DNA of 64,000 bases from Amycolatopsis sp. NBC_00345 (GTDB lineage Bacteria > Actinomycetota > Actinomycetes > Mycobacteriales > Pseudonocardiaceae). This document shows positions 32,842-42,512 of this stretch, in pieces. The notes below the pieces were generated by a model. The model searched no databases. It had not been told where the DNA came from and saw nothing but the letters and a program-made list of their open reading frames with translations. Both the position numbers and the translations under genes were made by a program. Positions within the stretch are counted from its first letter, which is position 1. Every line of letters begins with the position of its first letter. The stretch is from assembly GCF_036116635.1 (NCBI RefSeq), contig NZ_CP107995.1, positions 6,634,001-6,698,000 of the forward strand, in the 5' to 3' direction.

Positions 32842-35800
32842 ATGTCGGCAGCGGACGGCGCGGGGCCAGGCTTCACCGCGCCGAGGGTCCAGCTGCTCGG
32901 TCCGGTCAAGGCCTGGCGCGGGGACACGGAACTCGATCTCGGCTCCGCTCATCGCCGCACGGTCTTCGCCGTGCTGGCCATGTCGCCGAACCGCACGGTG
33001 TCGCGCGAGGAGCTGATCGACGCGGTGTGGGGCGACGCTCCCCCGGCCAGCGCCCAGGGCAGCATCTACACCTACATCTCCGGCCTGCGTCGCGTGCTCG
33101 AGCCCGGCCGCGCCCGGGGCACCGGGCCGCAGCTGCTCGCGTCCATCGGCTCGGGCTACTCGCTGTGCGTCGAGCCCGAGACCATCGACGTGCACCACTT
33201 CGAGGCGCTGCGCGAAAAAGCCCATCGCCACCTCACCGCCGACGAGCTCCGGCCGGCCCGCCAGGTGCTCGACGAGGCACTCGGCCTGTGGCACGGCACC
33301 CCGCTGTCCGGGCTGCCCGGCCCGTTCGCGGACGCGCAGCGCGCCCGGCTGGAGGAGCTGCGGCTGGCGACCGTGGAGCGGCGGGCGCTGGCCGTGCTCA
33401 ACGACGGCGGCCACGGCGAGCTGGTCGCCGGGCTGGCCGCGCTCACCCAGGAGCACCCGTTCCGGGAGACGCTGCGCGGCCTGCTGATGCGGGCGCTGGA
33501 CGCCGGCGACCGCCGCACCGAGGCGCTCGCCGTCTACACCGACGTGCGGGACCGGCTGATCGAGGCGTCCGGCACCGAGCCCGGCCCGGCGCTGCGCGAG
33601 CTGTACGAGCGCATCCTGACCGGCGAGTCCCAGCCCGCGGCCCCGCCGTCCGCGCCCCGGCCGTCGCCGGCGCCCGCCCGCGTGCCGCGGTTCCCGGTGC
33701 CCGTGCTGCCGCAGCGCCCGGACGTGTTCCTCGACCGGGCCGACGAGACGCTGCTGGTGCGCGAGGCCGTCGCCGGGCTGGCGAGCGGGCTCGGCCGGTC
33801 GGTCTGGGTGGAGGGCGAGCCGGGCATCGGGAAGACCGCGCTGCTGGCCGAAACACTGGCCATGGCCCAGGAAGCCGGCTGCAAGCCGTTGTTCGCCGCG
33901 GCCGACGCGCTGGACCAGCGGTTCGCGCTGCGCCCGCTGCTCGACGCGCTGGGCGTGCACCCGCGGGCGTCGGACCTGCGGCGCGCCGAGCTGGCCGTGG
34001 CGCTTGCGGAGAACCCGGACCAGGACCCGGCCGACGGCCTGCTCGGGCTGGTCCGCGAGCTGTGCGCGGACGAGCCGCTGGTGCTCGTGCTCGACGACCT
34101 GCAGTGGGCCGACGAGACCACGCTGCGCGTCTGGCACTACCTGAGCCGTGAGACGCGACGGCTGCCGCTGCTGCTGATCGGCGCGTGCCGGCCGATCCCG
34201 CGGCCCGCCGCACTGGACAACCTGCGCGCGGAGCTGGCGTCCGAGGGCGCCGACGTGCTCGCGCTCGGACCGCTGCCGGAGAGCGCCGTACGCGACCTCT
34301 CGGCCGACCTCACCGGCGCCCCGCCCGGCCAGGTGCTGCGGATCCTGATCTCCTACGCCGCGGGAAACCCGCGCTATGCCAAGGAAACCGTCGAGACTCT
34401 GCTGTCGAACTCGATGATCCTGCTGGACGGCGCGCACGCCATCGTCGACGGCAACAGCTGCCGCAGCATCCCGTCCCCGCTGGGCTCCCGCATCACGCTC
34501 TACCTCAGCTTCCTCTCCAGCGGCACGCGCGACGTGCTGCGCTGGGCGGCGTTGCTGGGCAAGGAGTTCTCGCTCGCCGACATCGCGATCGCCACCGAGC
34601 GCCAGGCGACGGCACTGGTCGGCGCCGTCGAAGAGGCGCTCGCGGCCGGGGTGCTCGTCGAGTCCGACGACCGGCTGAAGTTCCGGCATCCGCTGCTGCG
34701 CCGGGTGCTCTGCGAGAAGACGCCGGCCGCGATGCGCGTCGCGCTGCACCGCCAGCTGGCCGAGGCGTTCCAGGGCGCGGGCGCGTCGCCGGAGCGGGTG
34801 GCCGAGCAGCTCGCGGCGGCGCCCGTGCAGATCGACGCGTGGGTGACCGGCTGGCTGCTGGAGCACATCGGCGCGGTCGCCACCGGCTCGCCGCGGATGG
34901 CGGTCGACCTGCTGCGTCACGTCGTCACGCAGGGCACGCTCCCCGCCGACGCGCGTGAGCCGCTCACCGCCACCCTGGCGCGGCTGCTGTTCTGGCTCGG
35001 CCGCGAGCCCGAAGCCGAGGCACGGTCCGTGGTGGCGCGCACCGAGGACAGCAGGCAGGCCGCGGAGATGCGCTGGATCCTGGCCTACATCTACTACCGG
35101 CGGGGCGAGTTCGCCGAGGCCGCGGAAGAGGTCCGGCGCACGCTGGCCGACCCGAACGTGCCGGAGATGTGGCGCGGCCGCCACGAAACCCTGCGCGTGA
35201 CGATCGAGCGGCTGGCCGCCGACGAGACGTCCCAGCCGGACCTGTCCGAGCTGGGTGTCCTCGACGGCCTCGACGACGTGGCCGAGCCGCTGAACACCGC
35301 CCGCCGGCTCGCCGCGACGCGCGCCGTGCCCGGCGAAATGCACCTGGCCGGCGCCGTGCACTACTACTGGCGCGGGCGCTGGCCCGAAGCACTGGCCGAG
35401 CTGGACACGGTGATCAAGGGCGGCGCGGAGACGGCGTCGTACGTGCTGCGCAGCCCGGGCTCGGCGCTGCTGGTGCACGGCGTCGGCGCGCTGATCGCCG
35501 GGCACCGCGACGAGCCGGAGGAAGCGCGCGCCCACCTGGACGCGGCTTCCCGGCAGCACTGGCCCAACGACCTGGAGCCCAACGGCGGCGACTACCTGCT
35601 GGCAGCCGAGGCACAGCTCGCGGAGCTGGAGGGACAGCCGGAGGCGGCATTGGCGGCGCTCTCGCCGCTGCTGGACCCCGGGTACCCGCCGTCGGCCCGC
35701 CAGCAGTGGCTGCCGGACCTGGCCCGGCTGGCCGTGCAGCTCGGCGACCAGCGGGCGCACCAGGCGCTGCGGATGATGGGCACCGGGGACACGGCCGACA

Positions 35801-36111
35801 TGCCGCCCGCGCACGCGGCCGCGGCGGCGCACTGCCGTGGCCTGGTCACGGCGGACCCGGACGCGATCCTCGGGGCGGCCGCGCACTACGAGCTCGCCGG
35901 GCGGGTGCTGAAGCACGCGCGGGCGAACGAGGACGCGGCGATCCTGCTCGCCGAGTGCGGCCGGCTGGACGAGGCGCGGACGGCGTTCCGGACGGCGCTG
36001 ACGAGCTACACGTCGCTGGGCGCGGCGTGGGACGTGCGGCGGGCCGAGGGGCGGATGCTGCCGTTCGGGATCCGCCGGGCCAACCCCGTGCGGCGGGCCG
36101 CGGGCGAATAA
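32842..36111 (+). CDS. AfsR/SARP-type regulator with BTAD and AAA ATPase domain (no C-terminal LuxR HTH)
   Basis: This is a 1089-residue cytoplasmic regulator. Residues about 15-115 form an OmpR/SARP winged helix (VQLLGPVKAWRGD...). Residues about 120-255 are the bacterial transcriptional activation domain (BTAD). Residues about 295-560 are an NTPase with Walker A GEPGIGKT (325-332, K331) and Walker B LVLDDLQWADE (D418/D419). TPR-like helices make up the rest. The protein stops just after the TPR region (RRANPVRRAAGE) without the LuxR helix-turn-helix present in the downstream paralogue. An AAGGGAG site precedes the ATG. Such proteins activate secondary-metabolite or developmental genes; no biosynthetic cluster is visible here. 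Confidence 0.88.
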   Translation: MSAADGAGPGFTAPRVQLLGPVKAWRGDTELDLGSAHRRTVFAVLAMSPNRTVSREELIDAVWGDAPPASAQGSIYTYISGLRRVLEPGRARGTGPQLLASIGSGYSLCVEPETIDVHHFEALREKAHRHLTADELRPARQVLDEALGLWHGTPLSGLPGPFADAQRARLEELRLATVERRALAVLNDGGHGELVAGLAALTQEHPFRETLRGLLMRALDAGDRRTEALAVYTDVRDRLIEASGTEPGPALRELYERILTGESQPAAPPSAPRPSPAPARVPRFPVPVLPQRPDVFLDRADETLLVREAVAGLASGLGRSVWVEGEPGIGKTALLAETLAMAQEAGCKPLFAAADALDQRFALRPLLDALGVHPRASDLRRAELAVALAENPDQDPADGLLGLVRELCADEPLVLVLDDLQWADETTLRVWHYLSRETRRLPLLLIGACRPIPRPAALDNLRAELASEGADVLALGPLPESAVRDLSADLTGAPPGQVLRILISYAAGNPRYAKETVETLLSNSMILLDGAHAIVDGNSCRSIPSPLGSRITLYLSFLSSGTRDVLRWAALLGKEFSLADIAIATERQATALVGAVEEALAAGVLVESDDRLKFRHPLLRRVLCEKTPAAMRVALHRQLAEAFQGAGASPERVAEQLAAAPVQIDAWVTGWLLEHIGAVATGSPRMAVDLLRHVVTQGTLPADAREPLTATLARLLFWLGREPEAEARSVVARTEDSRQAAEMRWILAYIYYRRGEFAEAAEEVRRTLADPNVPEMWRGRHETLRVTIERLAADETSQPDLSELGVLDGLDDVAEPLNTARRLAATRAVPGEMHLAGAVHYYWRGRWPEALAELDTVIKGGAETASYVLRSPGSALLVHGVGALIAGHRDEPEEARAHLDAASRQHWPNDLEPNGGDYLLAAEAQLAELEGQPEAALAALSPLLDPGYPPSARQQWLPDLARLAVQLGDQRAHQALRMMGTGDTADMPPAHAAAAAHCRGLVTADPDAILGAAAHYELAGRVLKHARANEDAAILLAECGRLDEARTAFRTALTSYTSLGAAWDVRRAEGRMLPFGIRRANPVRRAAGE

Positions 36112-36307
36112 ACCGGCGGGTAAACCGGCCGATTCAATGGGGAAAACCGGCCACTGCACACCAATCCCGCTCATGTGAGCGCCTTGGTCGCCCCTATCGG
36201 GAAACTGTCCGCAGGACACAGTGGATCGACGGGGTCGCGCGGTGCCGCAACGTGATCCGCTCCCGGTAGGCTCGCCGAAGTCAGACCGGTACGTCGAATG
36301 GAACGAC

Positions 36308-39300
36308 ATGCCAGGGGATGGGCACAACGTATTGCGGGTGGACGTGCTCGGCCCTTTGCGGGCGTGGCGCGGTCGAGCCGAAGTGAGGCTCGGGCCCGCT
36401 CGTCAGCGTGCCATCTTCGCGATGCTGGCGGTCAACGCCGGGCGTTCCGTGCCGCGCGGGGAACTCATCGCGGGGGTGTGGGGCGACTCGCCGCCGGCGA
36501 GCGTCGAAGGCAGCGTGCACACGTACGTCTCCGGGCTTCGGCGCGCGCTGGAGCCGGAGCGGACGCGGTGGGCGGCGGCCAGCGTGCTGGTGTCCGAGGC
36601 CGCGGGCTACTCGCTCGACCTCGATCCGCAGGAGCTCGACGCGGCGGTGTTCGAGCAGCACCGCGAACAGGCCCAGCAGTACGCGGCCGACGGCGACCAC
36701 GAGAAGGCGGCGGCCTCGCTCGACGCCGCTCTCGCGCTCTGGCAAGGGGAAGCGCTCTCCGGCGTCCCCGGCGAATTCGCCGAGCGGCACCGCAAGCACC
36801 TCGCCGAGCTGAGGCTGGACACGCTCAAACGCCGGGCCGAAGCCGTTCTCGCGCTGGGCGGGCACCAGGACCTCATCGCGGAGCTGACCGTGCTCGTCGG
36901 CGAGCACCCGCTGCACGAGCCGCTGCACGAGTCCCTGATGCTCGCGCTCTACCGCAGCGGGCGGCCCTCCGACGCGCTGGACGTCTTCCGCGAAGCCCGC
37001 GCCACGCTGCGCGCCGAGCTGGGCGTCGAGCCGGGCGCCGAGCTGCGTGAGCTGCAGCGGCGGATCCTCGCGCAGGACCCCGCCCTCGAACTGCCCCGCC
37101 AGGCCGCGCCGCCGGAGCCGGCGCCGGTGTCCGTGCTGCCGACCCGGATCAGCCGCGCGATGCACGGCGGCGCCGACGGCCCGCTGTTCGGCCGCGAGGT
37201 CGAGGCCCGGCGGCTGGCCGAGCTGCTCGACGAGGTCCGCGACGGGCGCGGGCGCGCCGTCTGGATCGAGGGCGAGCCCGGCATCGGCAAGTCCGAGCTG
37301 CTCGCCAGCGGGTTCGGCCACGCGGCCGACACCGGCCTGCAGGTCGCCTGGGTGGCCGCGGACGAGCTGAGCATCCGGTTCCCGCTGCAGGTGATGATGG
37401 AGTGCCTGGCCATCGACACCTCGTCGCCGGACCCGCGCCGGGCGCGCGTGGCCAAGGAGCTGACCGGCGACCAGCCGGCGCGCCGCACCTGGGGTACCAG
37501 CGATCCGGTGCTCGGCGCCGTGGACCGGCTGCTCTCCCTGGTCGACGAGCTGTGCGCGAACGCCCCGCTGGTGCTGATCATCGACGACCTCCAGTGGGCC
37601 GACGAGTCGAGTGTGCTGGTGTGGCACCGGCTTTGCGCCGCGACGCGGCAGCTGCCCCTGCTGCTGGTCGCCGCCACCCGGCCCGCCCCCGACCGCGCCG
37701 AGCTCGCCCAGCTGCGCCGCGGGGTCGAGCAGCGCGACGGCGTGGTACTGGACCTGGCCCCGCTCGTCACCGACGACGTGGCCCGGCTGATCGAAGAGCT
37801 GCTCGGCGCCGACCCCGGCCCCGGGCTGCGCGAGCTGGCCGCGCGTGCTGCCGGAAACCCGTTGTACGTCAAGGAAATGGTGGACGTCCTGGTCCGCGCG
37901 GGCGCCGTCGAGGTCGACCACGGGCACGCCGACGTGGACGACCCGGCGGAGTTCGAGACCCCGCGCTCGCTCGTCGCGGCGGTCAACCGGCGGCTCGACT
38001 TCCTGCCGGCGGAGACGCAGGACGTGCTGCGCTGGGGCGCGCTGCTGGGCATGGAGTTCGCGGTCGGCGACATCGCCGCCGTGCTCGGCATCCGGCCGTC
38101 GGACCTGTTGGGCCCGTTGGAAGAGGGCGTGGCCGCGAACGTGCTGATCGACACCGGCACCCAGCTCGCGTTCCGCCATCCCCTGCTGCGCCAGGCCCTC
38201 TACAGCCGGCTGCTCTCGGGCACTCGCGCCGCGCTGCACCGGCAGGCGGCCGAGGCGCTGGCGCGGATCGGCGCGCCGGTGAAGCGGGTCGCGGAGCAGC
38301 TGGTGGCCGCGCCGTCCACAGTGGACCCCTGGGTGCTCGACTGGCTGGCGGAGAACCAGTCCGCCGTGTCGAACCGCGCGCCGTTGATCGCCGTCGAGCT
38401 GCTCGAACGAGCGCTGGCCGCGTGCGCCCCCGCCGATCCGCGGCGCGAGGTGCTGATCACCGCGCTGGTGAAGGTGCTGTTCCGGCTGGAGCGCAGCCCG
38501 GAGACGCTGGCCGAGCAGGCTCTCTTACTGTGCCAGGACCCGGAAAACGTCGCCGAGATGCGACACCTCCTCGCCGCCATCCGGTTCCGGCAGGGCAAAG
38601 GGGCGCTCGCCGTCGAGACGCTCGGCCACGCGGCCGAGGACCCGGCGGTGCCGGAGATCTGGCGCGTCCGGCACCGGCACCTGCTGGCCAACTTCCGCCG
38701 CGGCGGGCTGGACGACCTCGACGTCGCCGAGTCCAACGCGTACGCCGCCCGCGCCGACGCCCACGGCGACCGCTACCTGACCGCGCACGCGCTGCAAACG
38801 CTGTGGCTGGTGGATTCCGTGCGGCGCCACCACGCGAGCGCGCTGGTGCACATCGACGAGGCGATCGCCGCCGTCGGCGACGAGCACGAGCTGGCCGACC
38901 AGCACCTGGACCTGCTGGACAACCGCGTGTTCACGCTGCAGAACCTGGACCGGCTCGGCGAGGCCGACCGGACGCTGCGCGCCGCGGGCGAGATCGCGCT
39001 GCGGCACTCGATGCCGATCGGGCTGCAGGTCTCGGTCGCCGTCCACCGGTACTGGGAGGGCCGGTGGGACGAGGCGCTGGTGGAGCTGGACACCGTCACC
39101 GAGGACGGGCCGGCGATCACCTTCTACGGCCTGCGCGAGCCGGGCGCGGCGGCGCTGCTGCTGCACGGCGTCGCTTCGCTGATCGCGGCGCGCCGTGGTG
39201 AGCGGGGCCAGGCCGCGGCGCACCTCGACGCGGCCGAGGAGTACGCGCCGGCGACGGGCGCCGAGCGGGAGAGCTTCGACTTCCTGCTGGTGGCGCACTC

Positions 39301-40003
39301 CCTCGTGGCACTCCAGCGCGGCGACGTCGAGCAGGCGCTGACGATCCTCGAGCCGATCCTGAACCCGACGTACGCGCAGATGATGCTGCGCCACCAGTGG
39401 TTGCCGATGTTCGTGCGGCTTTCACTCGACGCGGGCGACCTCGACCGCGCGCAGCGTGCGCTCGCCGTCTGCGAGGAGGAGTCGGCGAAGGAGCGTGAGC
39501 CGGCCCGCGCGGCCGCCGCCACGTTGTGGTGCCGCGGGCTCATCGACGGCGACCCCGGGCCGGTGCTGGAGACCGTTGAGCACTTCCGCACGGTGGGCCG
39601 GAAACCGGAGCTGGCGAGCGCGCTGGAAGACGCCGCGGTGCTGCTCGCGCAGACCGGTGACATGGTCGGCGCGCACGCGGCGTTCGACGAGGCGGCCGAG
39701 CTGTACACGTCGCTTTCGGCGCGGTGGGACCTGCAGCGGGCGGAGAAGCGCCTGCTGGACCTGGGCGTCCGGCAGGGCTCGCGGTTCTCCGTGGTCCGCC
39801 CGGGCTTCGGCTGGGACGCGCTTTCGCCGATCGAGGTCCGCATCGCGACGCTCGTCGCGGCCGGCCGCTCGAACCCGGACATCGCGACGGAGCTGGCCCT
39901 GCCGCGTCGCACCGTGCAGGCGCACGTGGCGCGGCTGCTCGGGAAGCTGGAGTCGCCTTCGCGCAGCGGGGTGGCGAACGCCGTGGCGCGCCGCACGAGC
40001 TGA
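36308..40003 (+). CDS. SARP/BTAD-ATPase-TPR regulator with C-terminal LuxR helix-turn-helix
   Basis: The protein has about 1231 residues and is closely related in order and sequence to the gene just upstream, so the two look like a tandem duplication. Residues about 10-110 are the SARP winged helix and 115-255 the BTAD. The ATPase has Walker A GEPGIGKS (322-329, K328) and Walker B LVLIIDDLQWADE. The C-terminal about 65 residues are a LuxR-type helix-turn-helix (LSPIEVRIATLVAAGRSNPD, then RRTVQAHVARLLGKLE). It therefore has DNA-binding domains at both ends. The start at 36308 (MPGDGHNVLRVDVLG) is the conserved one; the longer frame from 36221 is less likely. Confidence 0.87.
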   Translation: MPGDGHNVLRVDVLGPLRAWRGRAEVRLGPARQRAIFAMLAVNAGRSVPRGELIAGVWGDSPPASVEGSVHTYVSGLRRALEPERTRWAAASVLVSEAAGYSLDLDPQELDAAVFEQHREQAQQYAADGDHEKAAASLDAALALWQGEALSGVPGEFAERHRKHLAELRLDTLKRRAEAVLALGGHQDLIAELTVLVGEHPLHEPLHESLMLALYRSGRPSDALDVFREARATLRAELGVEPGAELRELQRRILAQDPALELPRQAAPPEPAPVSVLPTRISRAMHGGADGPLFGREVEARRLAELLDEVRDGRGRAVWIEGEPGIGKSELLASGFGHAADTGLQVAWVAADELSIRFPLQVMMECLAIDTSSPDPRRARVAKELTGDQPARRTWGTSDPVLGAVDRLLSLVDELCANAPLVLIIDDLQWADESSVLVWHRLCAATRQLPLLLVAATRPAPDRAELAQLRRGVEQRDGVVLDLAPLVTDDVARLIEELLGADPGPGLRELAARAAGNPLYVKEMVDVLVRAGAVEVDHGHADVDDPAEFETPRSLVAAVNRRLDFLPAETQDVLRWGALLGMEFAVGDIAAVLGIRPSDLLGPLEEGVAANVLIDTGTQLAFRHPLLRQALYSRLLSGTRAALHRQAAEALARIGAPVKRVAEQLVAAPSTVDPWVLDWLAENQSAVSNRAPLIAVELLERALAACAPADPRREVLITALVKVLFRLERSPETLAEQALLLCQDPENVAEMRHLLAAIRFRQGKGALAVETLGHAAEDPAVPEIWRVRHRHLLANFRRGGLDDLDVAESNAYAARADAHGDRYLTAHALQTLWLVDSVRRHHASALVHIDEAIAAVGDEHELADQHLDLLDNRVFTLQNLDRLGEADRTLRAAGEIALRHSMPIGLQVSVAVHRYWEGRWDEALVELDTVTEDGPAITFYGLREPGAAALLLHGVASLIAARRGERGQAAAHLDAAEEYAPATGAERESFDFLLVAHSLVALQRGDVEQALTILEPILNPTYAQMMLRHQWLPMFVRLSLDAGDLDRAQRALAVCEEESAKEREPARAAAATLWCRGLIDGDPGPVLETVEHFRTVGRKPELASALEDAAVLLAQTGDMVGAHAAFDEAAELYTSLSARWDLQRAEKRLLDLGVRQGSRFSVVRPGFGWDALSPIEVRIATLVAAGRSNPDIATELALPRRTVQAHVARLLGKLESPSRSGVANAVARRTS

Positions 40004-40084
40004 CCGCGCCCTCGACGAAAGTCGGGGGCGGCCGGTGACCGGCGGCGGAAGCGGCTGGTGTGGGCTGCGCGGCAGAGTCCCGGC

Positions 40085-41161
40085 ATGCGAAAAACACTGA
40101 CCGCGCTGATGGCGCTGGGCTTGCTGGCCGTCCCTGCCGCGGCTCACGCGACGCCGCGACCGCACGCCCAGGAGACGTTCCGGCTGCCCGCGCCGACCGG
40201 TCCGCACGCCATCGGTGAGCGCGACATCCGGCTCGTCGACCCTGTGCGTGACCGGGAGCTGATGATCAGCGTCTGGTACCCGGCGCGGCCCGCCGGGGAG
40301 CCGTTGACGCCGTACCTGTCGGAGAAGTCCGCGGCCGTGTTCGACCAGGGCGCGGCCGCGATGGGCGTGCAGCGCGGGCAGGTCGACTGGACCGGTGTCC
40401 GCACGCACGCCCACGCGGGGGCGCGGCCCGAGGGCCGTTGGCCGGTGGTGCTTTACTCACCGGGCTGGGGCTCGCTGCGCACTCTCGGAACGTCCACAGT
40501 GGAGGATCTGGCCAGCCGCGGCTACGTCGTGGTGACCATGGACCACACCGGCGAGGCCCCGTTCGTCGAGTTCCCCGGCGGCCGGATCGTGCTGGGCCAG
40601 TCCGGCGACGACCTCCCCGCCGGACTGCGGACGCGCGTGGCGGACGCGCGGTTCGTGCTCGACCGGCTGCCCACGCTCGCGGGCTTGGCCCCGGCGATGG
40701 ACCTCTCACGCGTCGGCATGTTCGGCCACTCCTTCGGCGGCGACACGTCCGCGGAGATCACCACCGAGGACCCCAGAGTGGACGCCGCCGCCGACCTGGA
40801 CGGCTGGCTCGCCTACGACGTCAACGGCCACCAGCCGACCCGCGCCGGCGCCGACGGCGTCACGCGGCCGGTGCTGCTGATGGGCTCCGCGGGCAGCACC
40901 AGCGATGGGCAGGCGCGCAGCCACTTGACGTCGGCTTCTTGGGAGTCCTTGTGGGAGCACACTTCTGGTTACAAGCGCGACGTCACGTTGCCGGGTGCGA
41001 TGCATTACAGCTATACCGACTTGCAGTCGATCGTACCTCAGCTGGATGCGCTGCCGGATGTGCGGAAGCTCCGGATCGGGACTATCGATCCGGCGCGTAG
41101 TACGGCGATTCAGCGGGTTGTGATCGCTGGGTTCTTTGATCGGATTCTGAAGTGGCGGTGA
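40085..41161 (+). CDS. Secreted alpha/beta-hydrolase, PAF-acetylhydrolase-like
   Basis: The protein has 358 residues. A clear signal peptide (MRKTLTALMALGLLAVPAAA) cleaves near HATP. The alpha/beta-hydrolase nucleophile elbow is GHSFGGD with S216. An oxyanion-type VVLYSPGWGS strand lies earlier, and the catalytic His is probably in AMHYSYTD. The domain arrangement matches the platelet-activating-factor acetylhydrolase isoform II/dienelactone-hydrolase-like group of actinobacterial lipases. The true substrate is unknown. The gene follows the SARP regulator by 81 bp on the same strand, which could make it a target or read-through neighbour. Confidence 0.78.
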   Translation: MRKTLTALMALGLLAVPAAAHATPRPHAQETFRLPAPTGPHAIGERDIRLVDPVRDRELMISVWYPARPAGEPLTPYLSEKSAAVFDQGAAAMGVQRGQVDWTGVRTHAHAGARPEGRWPVVLYSPGWGSLRTLGTSTVEDLASRGYVVVTMDHTGEAPFVEFPGGRIVLGQSGDDLPAGLRTRVADARFVLDRLPTLAGLAPAMDLSRVGMFGHSFGGDTSAEITTEDPRVDAAADLDGWLAYDVNGHQPTRAGADGVTRPVLLMGSAGSTSDGQARSHLTSASWESLWEHTSGYKRDVTLPGAMHYSYTDLQSIVPQLDALPDVRKLRIGTIDPARSTAIQRVVIAGFFDRILKWR

Positions 41162-41264
41162 GCTGGGTGGGGTGGATGTGAGGTTGCCGGAGCGACTGGA
41201 GTGGCTGGACTTCGAGGACAGGCCCCGCCTAGCCGGTTTTGGAGGTTCCGCACTGTTTGCCAGG

Positions 41265-42445
41265 TCAGGCGGCTGCCTCATGCCCGGCCCCGGTGTCCTT
41301 CGCCCGGTTTTCGTGCAGTGGTGGTGGTTTTGTCGCGTACACCCGGCCGGTCGGGGTGGTGATCGTGCCGTCACCGCCGGGCGCCGTGGTGCAGGACCAG
41401 CCTGGTTCGTCTTTGAGGCGGTGATGGCGCCGACAGCGCGGGCCAAGGTTGTCTTCAGCGGTCTGGCCGCCCTTTGCGAAGTCGCGGGTGTGGTCGATAT
41501 CGCTGTACTGCGACGGGCGGTGGCATCCGGGTGCTGGCACACCCGATCCCGCACCTGCACCAGGTCCGCAAGGGAGGCTGGTGGGCGGTAGCGGGTGCGG
41601 CCGACGCTGAGGACCTGCCCGGTGTCGGGTTCGGTGATGATCCGCCGCCACACCGAATTCGGGTCGGTGGCGAGTTCCCGCGCCAGCCACGCCGGGACGG
41701 TGCCGCAGCCGGATAGTTCGGCGGGGTCTTCGTTCAGTCCGGCCAGCGTCGCCAGGTCCACATACAGGTAGACAACGGATTTGATGCCGCTGTCGCCCGG
41801 TGTCCGGTTCAGCAGCCGGTCGACCAGGACATCCGCACGCAACTGGTCCAACGTCCTGGACTCGCCTCCGCGACGCAGCCTTCGTGCTTGGTGGTCGAGG
41901 GAAGTGTAGATCGCGGAGGCTTGTTCCACGGGCAGATCACACAGCAACGTGGACATCGTCTCGTCCTGATGAATCAGGCAGACATTACGGTCGCGCCGTC
42001 GCGCGCGGGATCTTCGCTCGTATCCTTCGGCATCCACCTTTTGCACCACCCGATTCACCGCGGCCCGCAACGACGACGGATTCTTCCCCGCCAACCGGGT
42101 CGCGACAATCGCGTCGACCTGACCGGCCATCTCGTCAGACAGGGCAATGGTCGGCTCGAAAACCATCCGCGCCTTGAAAGCATCGATCTCCCCACGCCGG
42201 AAAGCCGCGAACGTCGCCGGTAGCCGGGTTGTCAATGCTTGCGCCAACGCGACATCGGCCCCAGCACGCCGTTCTGTCATCGACAGCTCCAACGCCAGCT
42301 CGGCCGTCACCGACCGGGCAGACCCACCCGTCGCCGCGAACAACGCGACATCAGCGGCCTGCTCGGCCTCCAACTGCGCCACCCGGACAGCCCGTTCATG
42401 AATCCGAGACAAAACATCGGAAGCAGCATCTCTATAACAACTCAC
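41265..42445 (-). pseudogene. 13E12-repeat/DUF222 HNH endonuclease-like gene, frameshifted
   Basis: The first about 305 residues (MSCYRDAASDVLSRIHE...) form an uninterrupted DUF222 (13E12-repeat) domain. It runs to LADLVQVRDRVCQHPD, where the HNH region should begin. From there the conserved HNH sequence (CHRPSQYSDIDHTRDFAKGG, then LGPRCRRHHRLKDEPGW) continues in a different frame, ending at 41265. The change lies at about 41527-41531 (GGATGC on the minus strand), consistent with loss of one base. The downstream half retains D-H...N...H-H, so the break looks recent, or it may be a sequencing error. 13E12 proteins are multi-copy selfish-like elements in actinobacteria. Confidence 0.82.
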
Positions 42446-42512
42446 CCCACAATTTTACCGACGCCACCCACCAAAAACGTCACCAAATCGAGTGAACAAA
42501 AGCCGGTCGCAC

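Noticed and set aside
32821..36327. A 1168-codon open frame on the minus strand
   Set aside because: It mirrors the SARP regulator in the opposite strand; composition is typical of antisense shadow frames in high-GC DNA and it shows no domain.
41162..41264. Possible small gene between hydrolase and 13E12 pseudogene
   Set aside because: No ORF with a ribosome binding site; it looks like ordinary spacer.
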